This document shows positions 51,078 through 60,705 of a stretch of 64,000 nucleotides of DNA, in pieces. Each line of letters opens with the position of its first letter. The first letter of the stretch is position 1. Below the pieces are notes generated by a model. That model was not told the DNA's origin. It did not search any database and saw nothing but the letters and a program-made list of their open reading frames with translations. A program made the position numbers and the translations under genes. The DNA lies in the NCBI RefSeq assembly GCF_039982735.1, contig NZ_JBDWXV010000011.1:682001-746000 (forward strand). The letters run 5' to 3'. This stretch comes from Saccharospirillum sp039982735 (GTDB lineage: Bacteria > Pseudomonadota > Gammaproteobacteria > Pseudomonadales > Natronospirillaceae).

Positions 51078-52001
51078 ATGAGCACCACCCTCTTTGTCGA
51101 TTCCGCCTGCGATTTGCCTCAGTCGTTCCTCAACAAATACGACATAAAAGTGCTGCCGGCGACCATTCTGTACGATGGCCATTCAGTGCCCGACTACCGC
51201 AATACCGAGAAGACCATTGCGTTGTATGAAAGCGGTGTGCTCGATAAAGGCCATGAAAGCGACACAGCACCTACATCAGCCCAAACCATTCAGAACCTGG
51301 TTGAAAAAGCCATTAAACAAGGGCATCAGGAAATTCTGATTCAGACCGTCAGCCGCACCCGGAGTCCGACTTTCGAACACGCGACCGAAGCCGCCAACCG
51401 GGCTCAGAAGACCGCGGCCAGGAATCAGAAATCAGTTTCCATTCGCGTACAGGACAGCCGCACGGTGTTTGCCGGCCAGGGTGTGCTGGCGGCGCATACC
51501 GTCGCCTTGTTACGCAAGGGCGTCAATGGCACGGCGTTGCGGCGCAAGGTCGACCGGCTCAGCTCCCGGGTACATGCCTACCAGGTGCCGGCCGATGTGT
51601 TTTACCTTCGGGAACGGGCCCGTCGCAAAGGCGACAACAGCATTTCCTGGCTTGGGGCCATCGTGGGCCGCACGCTCAACATCGCCCCCATTGTGCTGGC
51701 ACTGGACGACAAAACCTTCCCGATCAAAAAAATTCGCGGCCATGATCTGGCGATCAAAACCTTGCTCGAACACACGACCGAGAAAATTCAACACGGTTTG
51801 CTGTCGCCTTTTGTCTGCGTCAGCTACGCCGGACACCTCGACGACATCACCGCCCTGCCCGAGTTCCAGCGCCTGCAGGCCGTCGCGAAAGAACACAAAA
51901 ACCATGTCATTGTGACGCCCATGTCACTGTCTGGCGGGGTCAATCTGGGGCCACGCACCCTGTCGGTTGCCTTTGCCTGCGAGCATTACAGCTGGCATTG
52001 A
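51078..52001 (+). CDS. DegV-family fatty-acid binding protein
   Basis: 307 residues. The opening LFVDSACDLPQSFLNKYDIK with the fatty-acid head-group Ser, then a long first domain, and RDGHPVADVF/GRTLNIAPIVLALDD, TPMSLSGGVNLGPRTLSVAF at the end match DegV (EDD fold). In Firmicutes the FakB members supply fatty acids to a kinase; gammaproteobacterial members are poorly studied. The usual glycine-rich ends are retained. Monocistronic; next gene is convergent, 30 bases away. Confidence 0.85.
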   Translation: MSTTLFVDSACDLPQSFLNKYDIKVLPATILYDGHSVPDYRNTEKTIALYESGVLDKGHESDTAPTSAQTIQNLVEKAIKQGHQEILIQTVSRTRSPTFEHATEAANRAQKTAARNQKSVSIRVQDSRTVFAGQGVLAAHTVALLRKGVNGTALRRKVDRLSSRVHAYQVPADVFYLRERARRKGDNSISWLGAIVGRTLNIAPIVLALDDKTFPIKKIRGHDLAIKTLLEHTTEKIQHGLLSPFVCVSYAGHLDDITALPEFQRLQAVAKEHKNHVIVTPMSLSGGVNLGPRTLSVAFACEHYSWH

Positions 52002-52031
52002 ACTCCATCTTTCCCTACTGCGAGGGTCTGG

Positions 52032-53633
52032 TCAGGCGCGGCGAACCCGATTTCGTCCGTCATGTTTGGCCTGGTACAGAGCCTGGTCGGCCGCCTGACT
52101 CAGTTCGGACGCATCCATACCTTCCTGATAAGCCGCAACCCCGCCACTGAAGGTCGTTTTCAGTGGCGTGCCGCCAGCTTCGTGGTCAATGCGGGCAAAG
52201 CCGGCACAAACCTCATTGAGCAACCGTTCTGCATCGTCCAGAGGCGTATTCGGCAATACCAGGGCAAACTCCTCTCCGCCGTATCGCCCGACGCTGTCGG
52301 TTGCCCGGAATCGCTGGCGCAAATACAGGGCCAGTGACCGGATAATCCGGTCACCCACCGGGTGTCCGTAATTGTCGTTAACGGCCTTGAAGTGATCTAT
52401 ATCGATCATCGCAAAACACAATGGTTGCTGTTTCTGTTGAGTTTCAGCGATGCCCTGTTTGAGCGCATCAAGAATGGTATTGTGATCCAGCAAGCCGGTC
52501 AGGCTATCGCGTATCATCTGGTCCTTCAGGCTGCGATGGCGAATGCAGCGGTGCCTTACCGTGGCAATCAGCACATCGCTGGCCACCGGCTTGGTCAGAA
52601 AATCATCTCCACCCTGGTCCATCGCATCCATTTGCTTGCCGACATCCTGCTCGGCCGAGAGATACAGAATTGGCAGCGTGTTGTAGACCTGTTGCTGGCG
52701 AATGATGCGCGCCACCTCAATACCGGTACAACCCGGCATGTACATGTCCATCAGTACCGCATCGGGCTTGAACACCTGCAACGCTTCCAGAACCGTCATC
52801 GGGTCATTTACCGCCCGGGTAATCATGCCAGCCTGATTCAGTGTACGTTCGGTGTAGAGGCTCTGTGAGCGGGAGTCATCCACCACCAGCACTCGGTAGG
52901 GGCGCTCGGCGCGAAAGTTGTAGACCTTGCTAAGCCCCTGAACCAGCAAACCGATGTCGAGCGTACCTTCCTGAAAATAGACGGCGTTGGCTCGGGTGGC
53001 TTCCAGTCGCATTGTGATGTCCGGTTCGCTTGCAGACTGAAAGAAGACTGGAATCGGCGTACTCAACATGTTCTGTGCAGCCCGTGCGGCCTGAATGCCG
53101 TCGCCGGCAAATTCGGTTCCCACGATCAGAGCGGCGGGCAGGCGATGGTGCATCACGTGATCGAGGGCGTCGTCGTCGTCGATGGCCTGGGCCGGGATGC
53201 CGAAAAACTGCAGCTGCTCACACAATGCCAGAGACAGCGCCTGGTCCGCAAAACACACATAGACCGGTTTGCGACCGCCCAGCGACTGACGACCGTCGTC
53301 GCTGTCACTGCGACGGGCGCTGTGCTCAATGAGTAAATGAACATGGTCGCTCAGGGCCTGCAGCCGTTCACTGTTAGGGGGTTTGTTGGGCTGGGTATCG
53401 GCCAGGCTGGCAATCAATTGCGCAGCAGTTTGCTCCAGACCGTCAAGCTCATAGCGCGAGGCCAGCGTATTCAGTTTGGTGCAATGCTGCACAAATTCCT
53501 GATGCCAGTCGGGGTTCCACAGCACATCGTCCAGCGATTGCCAGGTTTGAATAACCAGCCGGGCCTGGTCCATGACCCGGCGCCCGAAGTGGCGTTTAAT
53601 TTCAGCGAGTTTTTCTGCTTTTTTATCGGCCAT
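52032..53633 (-). CDS. Response-regulator diguanylate cyclase with two receiver-like domains
   Basis: 533 residues. An N-terminal helical part (about 1-110) possibly of Hpt type, a degenerate receiver (about 120-235, lacking the phosphoacceptor at ALIVGTEF), a complete receiver (about 245-370: VLVVDDSRSQS, VLMDMYMPGCTG, FLTKPVAS) and a GGDEF domain (about 375-533) with active YGGEEF. An RxxD inhibition site (RATD) lies five residues before GGEEF, so it should be feedback inhibited by c-di-GMP. Phosphorylation of the second receiver probably controls cyclisation of GTP. No cognate kinase is adjacent. Convergent with the DegV-family gene. Confidence 0.92.
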   Translation of the reverse strand: MADKKAEKLAEIKRHFGRRVMDQARLVIQTWQSLDDVLWNPDWHQEFVQHCTKLNTLASRYELDGLEQTAAQLIASLADTQPNKPPNSERLQALSDHVHLLIEHSARRSDSDDGRQSLGGRKPVYVCFADQALSLALCEQLQFFGIPAQAIDDDDALDHVMHHRLPAALIVGTEFAGDGIQAARAAQNMLSTPIPVFFQSASEPDITMRLEATRANAVYFQEGTLDIGLLVQGLSKVYNFRAERPYRVLVVDDSRSQSLYTERTLNQAGMITRAVNDPMTVLEALQVFKPDAVLMDMYMPGCTGIEVARIIRQQQVYNTLPILYLSAEQDVGKQMDAMDQGGDDFLTKPVASDVLIATVRHRCIRHRSLKDQMIRDSLTGLLDHNTILDALKQGIAETQQKQQPLCFAMIDIDHFKAVNDNYGHPVGDRIIRSLALYLRQRFRATDSVGRYGGEEFALVLPNTPLDDAERLLNEVCAGFARIDHEAGGTPLKTTFSGGVAAYQEGMDASELSQAADQALYQAKHDGRNRVRRA

Positions 53634-53721
53634 TTAGGATTCAACGTTGTGAAATCGATACGGGGGTGACGCAAACATCCACCTGGAATCCGTTCAGACC
53701 CAGGCCCGTGGAAGGCCCTAA

Positions 53722-55704
53722 TTACTTCAGGCAGGCCTCAACTCGCTGTTTGAGGTCCCGGCGCCGTGGCGCATCGAGCATTGCCTGAGGATCATAGGCC
53801 AAAGTATCTATCAGTTGTGCCAATCGTGCCAGCGCTTCACGCTGACCCGGATGTTCATAAGCCAGTCGAGCCATGAAATCGCTGACGGTCTCGCCCACCT
53901 GACGGTCGCCGTACTGGCGTTCAACCCGGCGCAAACTGGCCCAGGGTTCCGACTGACGCCGGGGTAACTTCAGCAGCCCGGTAAACCAGGCCATCAACAG
54001 GCCCAGAACCCCCAGAAAGACAGCCATGGCTGCCGCCGCGTGCCAGGGGTTAATGCGCCCGAAACGGGCTTCAAGCAAGCCAAGGGCATTACTCTGTTGA
54101 TAATTCAGAATCGAGACCTGCCATTGATACTGGACGGAATCCCACCAGAATCGCAGGTCATTAAATGGCCCCAAATTTCGGCCAAATCGAGCCCCAAACG
54201 GCAGGTCGGACGGATTGTCCTCACTGAGCCAGTCATCGAGGTTCAGGTCGATACGCCCGGGTGCTACTGCTGCGGTCGGGTCTACCCGCTGCCACTGGTC
54301 ATTCAGCCAGAGTTCCACCCAGGCATGGGCTTCCATTTGCCGAACCTGAATAAAGTCACCGCTCTGATTGTAGGTTCCGCCCAGATACCCGCCCACCAGT
54401 CGTGACGGTATGCCAGCCACCCGCGCCAGGTAAGCGACGGCACTGGCATAGTGCGAACAGAAACCCAGCCGACCGTCGAACCAGAAATCACTCAGGCTGT
54501 CGGCCGATGGATACAGCGGGGGCTGCAGGGTATATCGAAACGGTTCAGTGCGAAGGTGGTCCAAGATCGCATCGATATAGGCCACATCAGACCCTGCCGT
54601 CTGGCGCAGCTCGAGCCCCCACTGCCGCAACGCCTCGTTACCCTGCTCCGGCAAACGCTGATACCACTGCAAAGCCGTTTCATTCGGCCAGCTAACGGCC
54701 GCAGCAGACTGCCCCTCGTAGCGGTAAGTCTGGCTTAGGCTGTTGCGCCGGGCAGCGCGGCCATCGGGTAACACGTAAGCGTCCTGCCCGCGCACCTGCG
54801 TCGGCCAATCCAGAAAATACAGCCAGTGTTGTTGGGTTGCCTCCAGCAGCACGGAATACTCAAACTGTTCAGCCCCAGGCTGCGCCAAGGGTAACTGACC
54901 TCGCGGCCACTGAAAGCGATTTCGATCACGAAACCGGGCACGCCAGACCCGGCCATCAAAGTCGCCCAGTGTCGTGCCCCGCCAATACCATTGTTGGCGT
55001 GGAGGCGAGTCACCCTCGAACTGAACCCGGAACGCCGGTTCGGTACTCTGGGCCAGGGACGCCACGCTGCCCGGGTCAACTTCGTCTGACATGCCAGTCT
55101 GAGCACCCCGCTCATCGTTGGGAATGGACCACAACGGGGGCAACCTGGGGAAAAAAAGAAAACCGGCAATCATGATGGGCACCGCGGCCACCATCAGTGC
55201 CAGGCTCATTTTGGTGCCGCGCTTCCAGCGGAATGTCTGATCTGCTGTCACCGCGTGCAGGGCGAGTGTATTGGCCAATACCATCACAATGGCGACCAGC
55301 GCCCCAACCGGCGTGTAGTTGTACAACAGAAAAATCCCGGTCAGAAAATACCCGAGATAGGCCTGAAAGATGCCGTCGCGACGACGCATGACCTCCAGTG
55401 ACTTGAGCAAATACCCGAGCACACAAAGCGCTACGGCGCTGTCCAGATTATAGGCTCTGAGCCCACTCAACAGGAGCCCACCAATACCGACCAGAATGGC
55501 CAGAATAATCAGGCTGCGTGGCGCTTTGCGCACGTCCCCATGCGTCACTCGCCAGCGCCAAATCAGCACCAGCACAAAGACCACACCCAGCCAGAGTGGC
55601 AGGTAGAACAAAAACGGCACCACCATCACGCCCTGCACCAGCAACAGCACCCACAATACCGACAACGGCATAACGCGGTGCATGATGGGTACGTACTGGG
55701 TCAT
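53722..55704 (-). CDS. tgpA: Transglutaminase-like membrane protein TgpA
   Basis: 660 residues. Several N-terminal membrane segments (DUF3488 region, to about residue 200), a periplasmic transglutaminase-like domain with Cys/His/Asp triad in GRLGFCSHYASAVA, MEAHAWVELW and RVDPTAA, and a C-terminal membrane segment (MAVFLGVLGLLMAWFTGLL) with a cytoplasmic tail. It matches TgpA of pseudomonads, where it is essential. Its ATG overlaps the stop of the DUF58 gene (ATGA). Together with the DUF58 and MoxR genes it forms an operon; the ATPase and adaptor are thought to assist folding or activation. Peptidoglycan or protein crosslinks as substrate remain unproven. Confidence 0.93.
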   Translation of the reverse strand: MTQYVPIMHRVMPLSVLWVLLLVQGVMVVPFLFYLPLWLGVVFVLVLIWRWRVTHGDVRKAPRSLIILAILVGIGGLLLSGLRAYNLDSAVALCVLGYLLKSLEVMRRRDGIFQAYLGYFLTGIFLLYNYTPVGALVAIVMVLANTLALHAVTADQTFRWKRGTKMSLALMVAAVPIMIAGFLFFPRLPPLWSIPNDERGAQTGMSDEVDPGSVASLAQSTEPAFRVQFEGDSPPRQQWYWRGTTLGDFDGRVWRARFRDRNRFQWPRGQLPLAQPGAEQFEYSVLLEATQQHWLYFLDWPTQVRGQDAYVLPDGRAARRNSLSQTYRYEGQSAAAVSWPNETALQWYQRLPEQGNEALRQWGLELRQTAGSDVAYIDAILDHLRTEPFRYTLQPPLYPSADSLSDFWFDGRLGFCSHYASAVAYLARVAGIPSRLVGGYLGGTYNQSGDFIQVRQMEAHAWVELWLNDQWQRVDPTAAVAPGRIDLNLDDWLSEDNPSDLPFGARFGRNLGPFNDLRFWWDSVQYQWQVSILNYQQSNALGLLEARFGRINPWHAAAAMAVFLGVLGLLMAWFTGLLKLPRRQSEPWASLRRVERQYGDRQVGETVSDFMARLAYEHPGQREALARLAQLIDTLAYDPQAMLDAPRRRDLKQRVEACLK

Positions 55705-56660
55705 GTTGGCTCTCCAAATTCAGCCAGGGCGCGGCGACAGCGTTCCAGGTGCCGCTGGCCTTTGTCCGGCTCTATCTCAAAGCCCGGCAGGCGCAATCCG
55801 AAGGGCCGGTCTTGCTGTTGACAGCGCAGCATATGCCAGGCCAGCGCCGACAGTCGCATTTCAACCGCCAGGCCCGGTAACGCATGCCAGTCCAGCCACT
55901 GGTCTGCGGCCTGGTAATCCACAAAATGTTTGACCACCAGTTCATCACGCGAAAAAGACGGCCAGTGCATCCGGTGCACGGAATCGCCAGCCTGATATTC
56001 ACGTAACGAATGAAAATCTTCAGTTCCGGCCTGCACAAAATGGTCGTTACTGACATCACCTTCCGGCTCGGTGCCAACGGGTTGCAGGGGCTGTTCGATT
56101 GGTTCGGGATAGGCCCAGGCATCAAGATCCATCTTAATATGAGACCAGGCGACGACCAGACCAAAGGGATAACGGCTCTCCAGCCGGAACCGCGGCAAGG
56201 GCTGGCGCCCGCGCTGAGTAGTGGGCCGACTCAGGGTAACCTGCGTATCCCGACCGTCCATTTCCACCCCTAACTGCCCCCAGTCTTCGTGGCGAAATTC
56301 CAGCGGGCCACGATACCGTAACCGGGGTGACGACAACATCAGGGAGTAGCTTACGTTTTCACCAGCTTCTACCAGCCCCCCCGTTTCGACCTGCACGACC
56401 AGCCCGGATAGGTTACGGTAAGTCAGATGCACGGCCGCCCAAAGCATCGCCACAAGCCAGAAACCGAGCGCGTAATTCAGTGAACTTTCGAAATTGATCG
56501 CCAGCAACAGCACTACTACGGCCAATCCAAGCATCAGCAGGCCCTGGCGCGTGGGCACAATAAAAATTCGGGACTGGTTCAGGGTCACCTGTCGGCTTGG
56601 TGGCAATCGTCTGCTCACCCAGGCGTCCAGGCGACGCTGCACGGGAGCTGGCCAGCGCAT
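55701..56660 (-). CDS. DUF58 domain protein
   Basis: 319 residues. Two N-terminal membrane segments (LLMLGLAVVVLLLAINFES, LGFWLVAMLWAAVHL) and a DUF58 core including SYPFGLVVAWSHIK and DSVHRMHWPSFSRDELVVKH, the usual conserved stretch. DUF58 proteins go with MoxR ATPases and are related to von Willebrand A-type adaptors. Second gene of the MoxR/DUF58/TgpA operon. It lies 12 bases after the MoxR gene and overlaps tgpA by four. Confidence 0.9.
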   Translation of the reverse strand: MRWPAPVQRRLDAWVSRRLPPSRQVTLNQSRIFIVPTRQGLLMLGLAVVVLLLAINFESSLNYALGFWLVAMLWAAVHLTYRNLSGLVVQVETGGLVEAGENVSYSLMLSSPRLRYRGPLEFRHEDWGQLGVEMDGRDTQVTLSRPTTQRGRQPLPRFRLESRYPFGLVVAWSHIKMDLDAWAYPEPIEQPLQPVGTEPEGDVSNDHFVQAGTEDFHSLREYQAGDSVHRMHWPSFSRDELVVKHFVDYQAADQWLDWHALPGLAVEMRLSALAWHMLRCQQQDRPFGLRLPGFEIEPDKGQRHLERCRRALAEFGEPT

Positions 56661-56672
56661 CAGAGCATCGCC

Positions 56673-57596
56673 TCAGGCTGCAATGACATCCACTTCGTCC
56701 AGCAGTTGCTGCACCAGTACGGCCGTATCGTGTTCACGCTGTCCTTGTATCCGGTGCCCGGCCACGGCAGGAAAGACGCGTTGCACATCATCCGGCATCA
56801 CATAGCGACGCCCTTCCACCAGTGCCATAGCGCGCGCAGCCGTCATCAGCGCCAACGCACCCCGCGGCGACAAGCCCAGGCGGCACAGGCCAGATTCACG
56901 CGAGCTGTGCACCAGCCGCATCACATAGCTCAATACGGCATCCGATACCTTGACTGTTTCAACCTCAGCTTTAAGTGCCTGTAACTGATCAGCCGTCAGC
57001 ACCGGTTTAAGTTCGGCCAGTAGCGAACGTCCCCTGGTTCCACTGAGCAGACCTTTTTCCGACTCCAGGTCGGGGTACCCCAGGCTCAACCGCATGAAAA
57101 ACCGGTCAAGTTGAGACTCCGGTAAGGGATAGGTTCCGGCCTGACTTTGCGGATTCTGGGTGGCGATTACATGGAAAGGCACCGGCAAGGCATGGGTCAC
57201 CCCGTCTGAACTGACCTGGCCTTCTTCCATTGCTTCCAGCAAGGCACTTTGCGCCTTGGGCGTCGCCCGGTTCAGCTCGTCAGCCAGCAACAACTGGGTA
57301 AAGACAGGACCCGGATAAAACTGAAAGGCCTCTTCGTCCCGCCGATAAACCTGAGCGCCGATCACATCGGCCGGCAGCAGATCCGAGGTAAACTGAACCC
57401 GCTGATAATCCAGCGACAACAGACGACCCAGTGTCTGCGCCAGCGACGTCTTGCCAACGCCAGGCAGGTCTTCGAGCAACACATGGCCATCGCTCAGAAT
57501 CGCCACCCAGGCCAGCCGCACAACCTCGTCCTTGCCGGACACAACCTTGCCAGCCTGTGCCAGCAATTGTTGGGTTACCGTGGCGATATCGGTCAT
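56673..57596 (-). CDS. MoxR-family AAA+ ATPase
   Basis: 307 residues. Walker A LEDLPGVGKTSLAQT, the VQFTSDLLPADVIGAQVY motif, Walker B LLLADELNRATPKAQSALLEAMEE, and sensor 1 IATQNP. Sensor 2 region SPRGALALMTAARA. MoxR ATPases act as chaperone-like partners of DUF58/VWA proteins in folding or assembling enzyme complexes. First gene of the operon with DUF58 and tgpA. The gap upstream contains the structured repeat at 57657. Confidence 0.93.
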   Translation of the reverse strand: MTDIATVTQQLLAQAGKVVSGKDEVVRLAWVAILSDGHVLLEDLPGVGKTSLAQTLGRLLSLDYQRVQFTSDLLPADVIGAQVYRRDEEAFQFYPGPVFTQLLLADELNRATPKAQSALLEAMEEGQVSSDGVTHALPVPFHVIATQNPQSQAGTYPLPESQLDRFFMRLSLGYPDLESEKGLLSGTRGRSLLAELKPVLTADQLQALKAEVETVKVSDAVLSYVMRLVHSSRESGLCRLGLSPRGALALMTAARAMALVEGRRYVMPDDVQRVFPAVAGHRIQGQREHDTAVLVQQLLDEVDVIAA

Positions 57597-57656
57597 GCAG
57601 CGCGTTCCTTTTATTAAGTTATCGAGTTCTCAGTATAGCGTTTGCAGAATTGACGA

Positions 57657-57840
57657 GCAGCGGTTGCCTGGGGTGTCACTGTGGGGTAGTCCGCAGCAGG
57701 GACTAAAACGCCAGGAGCGTTTTAGCACGAGCGCAGCGAGCCCGAAGGGTGAATCCCATGGAGGGGATTCATATCCTGCGGCCTAGGCTCCATGGATGGA
57801 TCTACGCCGACCCCACAGGGACATCCCAGGCAGCCGCTGC
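57657..57840. repeat. Structured dispersed repeat with 31-base arms (copy B)
   Basis: Outer inverted repeat 57657-57687 against 57810-57840 (28 of 31 positions pair). Inside are nested hairpins: CTAAAACGC/GCGTTTTAG, GAATCCC/GGGATTC and CCGCAG/CTGCGG. The inner end (from 57782, GGCTCCATGGATGGATCTACG) matches copy A at 31380 at 22 of 29 positions. It fills the gap between moxR and metZ and has no gene. From memory, similar elements recur between genes in several marine gammaproteobacteria. Confidence 0.7.
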
Positions 57841-57895
57841 GGGCCAATACCACTTAGTTGACCCTGACTCCGTAGTTTGACCGCCGAGCAAGGCA

Positions 57896-59095
57896 TCAGC
57901 TCAATGCATTGAGACCGCGAGCCAGATCGTCTTTCATGTCTTCAACGTCTTCCAGTCCAACCGCGATGCGAATCAGACCGGGCACAATTCCAGCCGTTTC
58001 TTTGGTCGCTTCATCCACCCGGCCATGCGTTGTGGTGTAGGGGTGGGTGATGGTGGTTTTGGTATCGCCCAGATTGGCTGTGATCGACAAAATGCGCGTC
58101 GCATCAATCACCGACCAGGCCGCTTCCTGCCCGCCTTTAACCACAAAGCTGAGCACGCCGCCAAAACCGGATTGCTGACGTTTGGCCAGGTCGTGTTGTG
58201 GATGCGATGGCAACCCGAGGTAATGTACTTTGGTCACTGCCGGCTGTTGTTCCAGCCATTCGGCCAGAGCCTGCGCATTGGCGCAATGCTGTTTCATACG
58301 TAGATCGAGTGTTTCCAGACCTTTCAGGAAGATCCAGGCATTGAACGGGCTCATGCTTGGGCCTGCACTGCGCAGGAACCCGACAATCTCGTTGATTTGC
58401 TCTTCACGACCCACCACGGCACCACCCAGTGCGCGACCCTGTCCATCAATAAACTTGGTCGCCGAGTGAATGACAATGTCGGCGCCCTGTTCCAGGGGCC
58501 GCTGCAAGGCCGGCGTACAGAAACAATTGTCGACCACCAGCAACGCATTGGCTTCACGTGCAATCGCCGACACCGCTTCCAGATCGGTCACTTCAGACAA
58601 AGGGTTGGATGGCGTTTCCAGAAACATCAGCCGGGTATTAGGCTGTATCGCAGCCTGCCAGGCGCTGACGTCCTTGGGGTCCACATAGGTAGTGGTCACG
58701 CCAAAGCGCTCCAGATAGCGGTTGAATACCACGTTGGTAGAGCCAAAAATGCTGCGCGACGAGATCAGGTGATCCCCGCTTTTCAGAAAGGCCATGCATA
58801 CGCTAAAGATTGCCGCCATGCCCGAACTGGTGGCGGCGCAAGCTTCACCGCCTTCCAGCAACGCAAGTCGCGCTTCGAATGCCTGAACCGTCGGATTGGT
58901 ATACCGTGAGTAGACATTACCTTCCTGATCACCCGAAAAGGTAGCGGCCGCGTCGGCGGCGCTGTCGAATACATAAGACGATGTCATGAACAGCGCTTCG
59001 GAGTGCTCCATCTCAGCGGTATGCCGGTAGCCGCCTCGCACCGCTTGCGTCGCGGGCCGGGCCTGGTTGACAGCATCTTCACGCAATTTGTTCAT
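57896..59095 (-). CDS. metZ: O-succinylhomoserine sulfhydrylase
   Basis: 399 residues. RPATQAVRGGYRHTAEMEHS and FMTSSYVFDSAADAAATFSG at the start, YSRYTNPTVQAFEARL, PLP Lys in VIHSATKFIDGQGRALGG, LGDTKTTITHPYTTTHGRV are the MetZ signatures. The enzyme makes homocysteine from O-succinylhomoserine and sulfide. Placed downstream of purF as in pseudomonads. The homocysteine can then be methylated by the split MetH at 23.5-27.2 kb. Confidence 0.93.
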   Translation of the reverse strand: MNKLREDAVNQARPATQAVRGGYRHTAEMEHSEALFMTSSYVFDSAADAAATFSGDQEGNVYSRYTNPTVQAFEARLALLEGGEACAATSSGMAAIFSVCMAFLKSGDHLISSRSIFGSTNVVFNRYLERFGVTTTYVDPKDVSAWQAAIQPNTRLMFLETPSNPLSEVTDLEAVSAIAREANALLVVDNCFCTPALQRPLEQGADIVIHSATKFIDGQGRALGGAVVGREEQINEIVGFLRSAGPSMSPFNAWIFLKGLETLDLRMKQHCANAQALAEWLEQQPAVTKVHYLGLPSHPQHDLAKRQQSGFGGVLSFVVKGGQEAAWSVIDATRILSITANLGDTKTTITHPYTTTHGRVDEATKETAGIVPGLIRIAVGLEDVEDMKDDLARGLNALS

Positions 59096-59181
59096 CTCGG
59101 TTCCTGGTAATCTAAACGATTGGGCTTCGTTGGGCTAAACGGCCGGCGCCTCCCTGCCAGAAGCGACGGCTAATCGGCTGA

Positions 59182-60702
59182 TCAGTTGTCGTTGTGCAGA
59201 TCAACCATGGGCGTTTCATCATCAGTACTGCGCCGCTCTCCCTGCGAGGCATCATTGCGCAGGGCCTCCAAAGCCGCCAGATAATCGCCGTCGATGTCAC
59301 CGGTCACGTATTGTCCGTTGAAGACCGAACAATCGAAGGCACGCACATCGGCCTTGTGAGATTGCACGGCCTGGCGCAAATCTTCAAGTTCCTGATAAAT
59401 CAGTTTGTCAGCACCGATCATCTGGCGAATCTCTTCGTTGTCGCGACCGTGAGCAATCAGCTCATGGGCGGCAGGCATGTCGATCCCATAGACATTGGGG
59501 TAACGCACTTCGGGCGCGGCCGACGCGAAATACACCTTCTTGGCGCCGGCATCGCGAGCCATCTCGATGATTTCGTTGCACGTCGTACCGCGCACGATGG
59601 AGTCGTCGACCAGTAATACGTTCTTGCCCTTGAACTCCAGGCCAATGGCATTGAGTTTTTGGCGAACCGATTTCTGGCGCTGCTTCTGGCCCGGCATGAT
59701 GAAGGTTCGGCCAATGTAGCGGTTCTTCATGAAACCTTCCCGGTAGTGCACACCAAGCCGGTTGGCCAGTTGCAGCGCACTGGTGCGGCTGGTATCGGGA
59801 ATGGGAATAACCACGTCAATGTCGTGGTCCGGCCAGTCTCGGGTGATCTTGTCGGCCAGGGCGTCGCCCATGCGCAACCGAGCCTTGTAGACAGAAATAC
59901 CGTCGATGATGGAGTCTGGCCGGGCAAAATACACAAACTCGAACATGCACGGCGATAATTGCGGATGATCGGCGCACTGGCGCGTGTGCAATTGCCCCTG
60001 AGGGTCAATATAAACCGCCTCACCGGGGTGAACATCCCGCATCAGTTTATAACCGAGCACATCGAGGGCCACGCTTTCGGAGGCGATCATATACTCGGTA
60101 CGACCATTGTCGCTGGTACGTTCCCCGATCACCAGCGGTCGAATGCCAAAGGGGTCGCGAAAAGCAACCATGCCATAACCGGAGATCATGGCGATCGCCG
60201 CATAGCCACCCCGGCAACGGCGATGTACCGCCGCTACCGCCGCAAAGATATCATCGGCGCCCGGTTGCAGCTTGCCCTGAAGTTGCAGCTCGTGCGCAAA
60301 CACGTTGAGCAATACTTCAGAGTCTGAAGTGGTGTTCACATGGCGCAGATCAGACTGGTACAGCGCCTTGTTCAACTCACTCGAATTGGTCAGATTACCA
60401 TTGTGGGCCAGCACAATGCCGTAGGGTGAATTGACGTAAAACGGCTGACTCTCCGCCGTGCTGGACGACCCGGCTGTCGGGTAGCGAACATGGCCAATGC
60501 CTATGTTACCCGTCAAACGCTGCATGTGGTTGGTGCGAAACACATCGCGCACCAGGCCATTACTCTTGCGCAAGTAAAACCGCCCCGCGTCTTCGGTTAC
60601 GATACCTGCGGCATCCTGCCCCCGGTGCTGCAATACCGTTAAGGCATCGTACAGCTGTTGATTAACGGCAGAATCACTAACGATGCCCACTATACCGCAC
60701 AT
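59182..60702 (-). CDS. purF: Amidophosphoribosyltransferase
   Basis: 506 residues. Begins MCGIVGIV, where Cys2 is the N-terminal nucleophile of the glutaminase; HRGQDAAGI, GNIGIGHVRYPTAG and LAHNGNLTN belong to the same domain. The phosphoribosyltransferase PRPP loop is VLLVDDSIVRGTTCNEI, preceded by FMKNRYIGRTFIMPGQ. First step of purine synthesis. Three bases downstream of cvpA on the same strand. No linker anomaly. Confidence 0.97.
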   Translation of the reverse strand: MCGIVGIVSDSAVNQQLYDALTVLQHRGQDAAGIVTEDAGRFYLRKSNGLVRDVFRTNHMQRLTGNIGIGHVRYPTAGSSSTAESQPFYVNSPYGIVLAHNGNLTNSSELNKALYQSDLRHVNTTSDSEVLLNVFAHELQLQGKLQPGADDIFAAVAAVHRRCRGGYAAIAMISGYGMVAFRDPFGIRPLVIGERTSDNGRTEYMIASESVALDVLGYKLMRDVHPGEAVYIDPQGQLHTRQCADHPQLSPCMFEFVYFARPDSIIDGISVYKARLRMGDALADKITRDWPDHDIDVVIPIPDTSRTSALQLANRLGVHYREGFMKNRYIGRTFIMPGQKQRQKSVRQKLNAIGLEFKGKNVLLVDDSIVRGTTCNEIIEMARDAGAKKVYFASAAPEVRYPNVYGIDMPAAHELIAHGRDNEEIRQMIGADKLIYQELEDLRQAVQSHKADVRAFDCSVFNGQYVTGDIDGDYLAALEALRNDASQGERRSTDDETPMVDLHNDN

Positions 60703-60705
60703 GGC

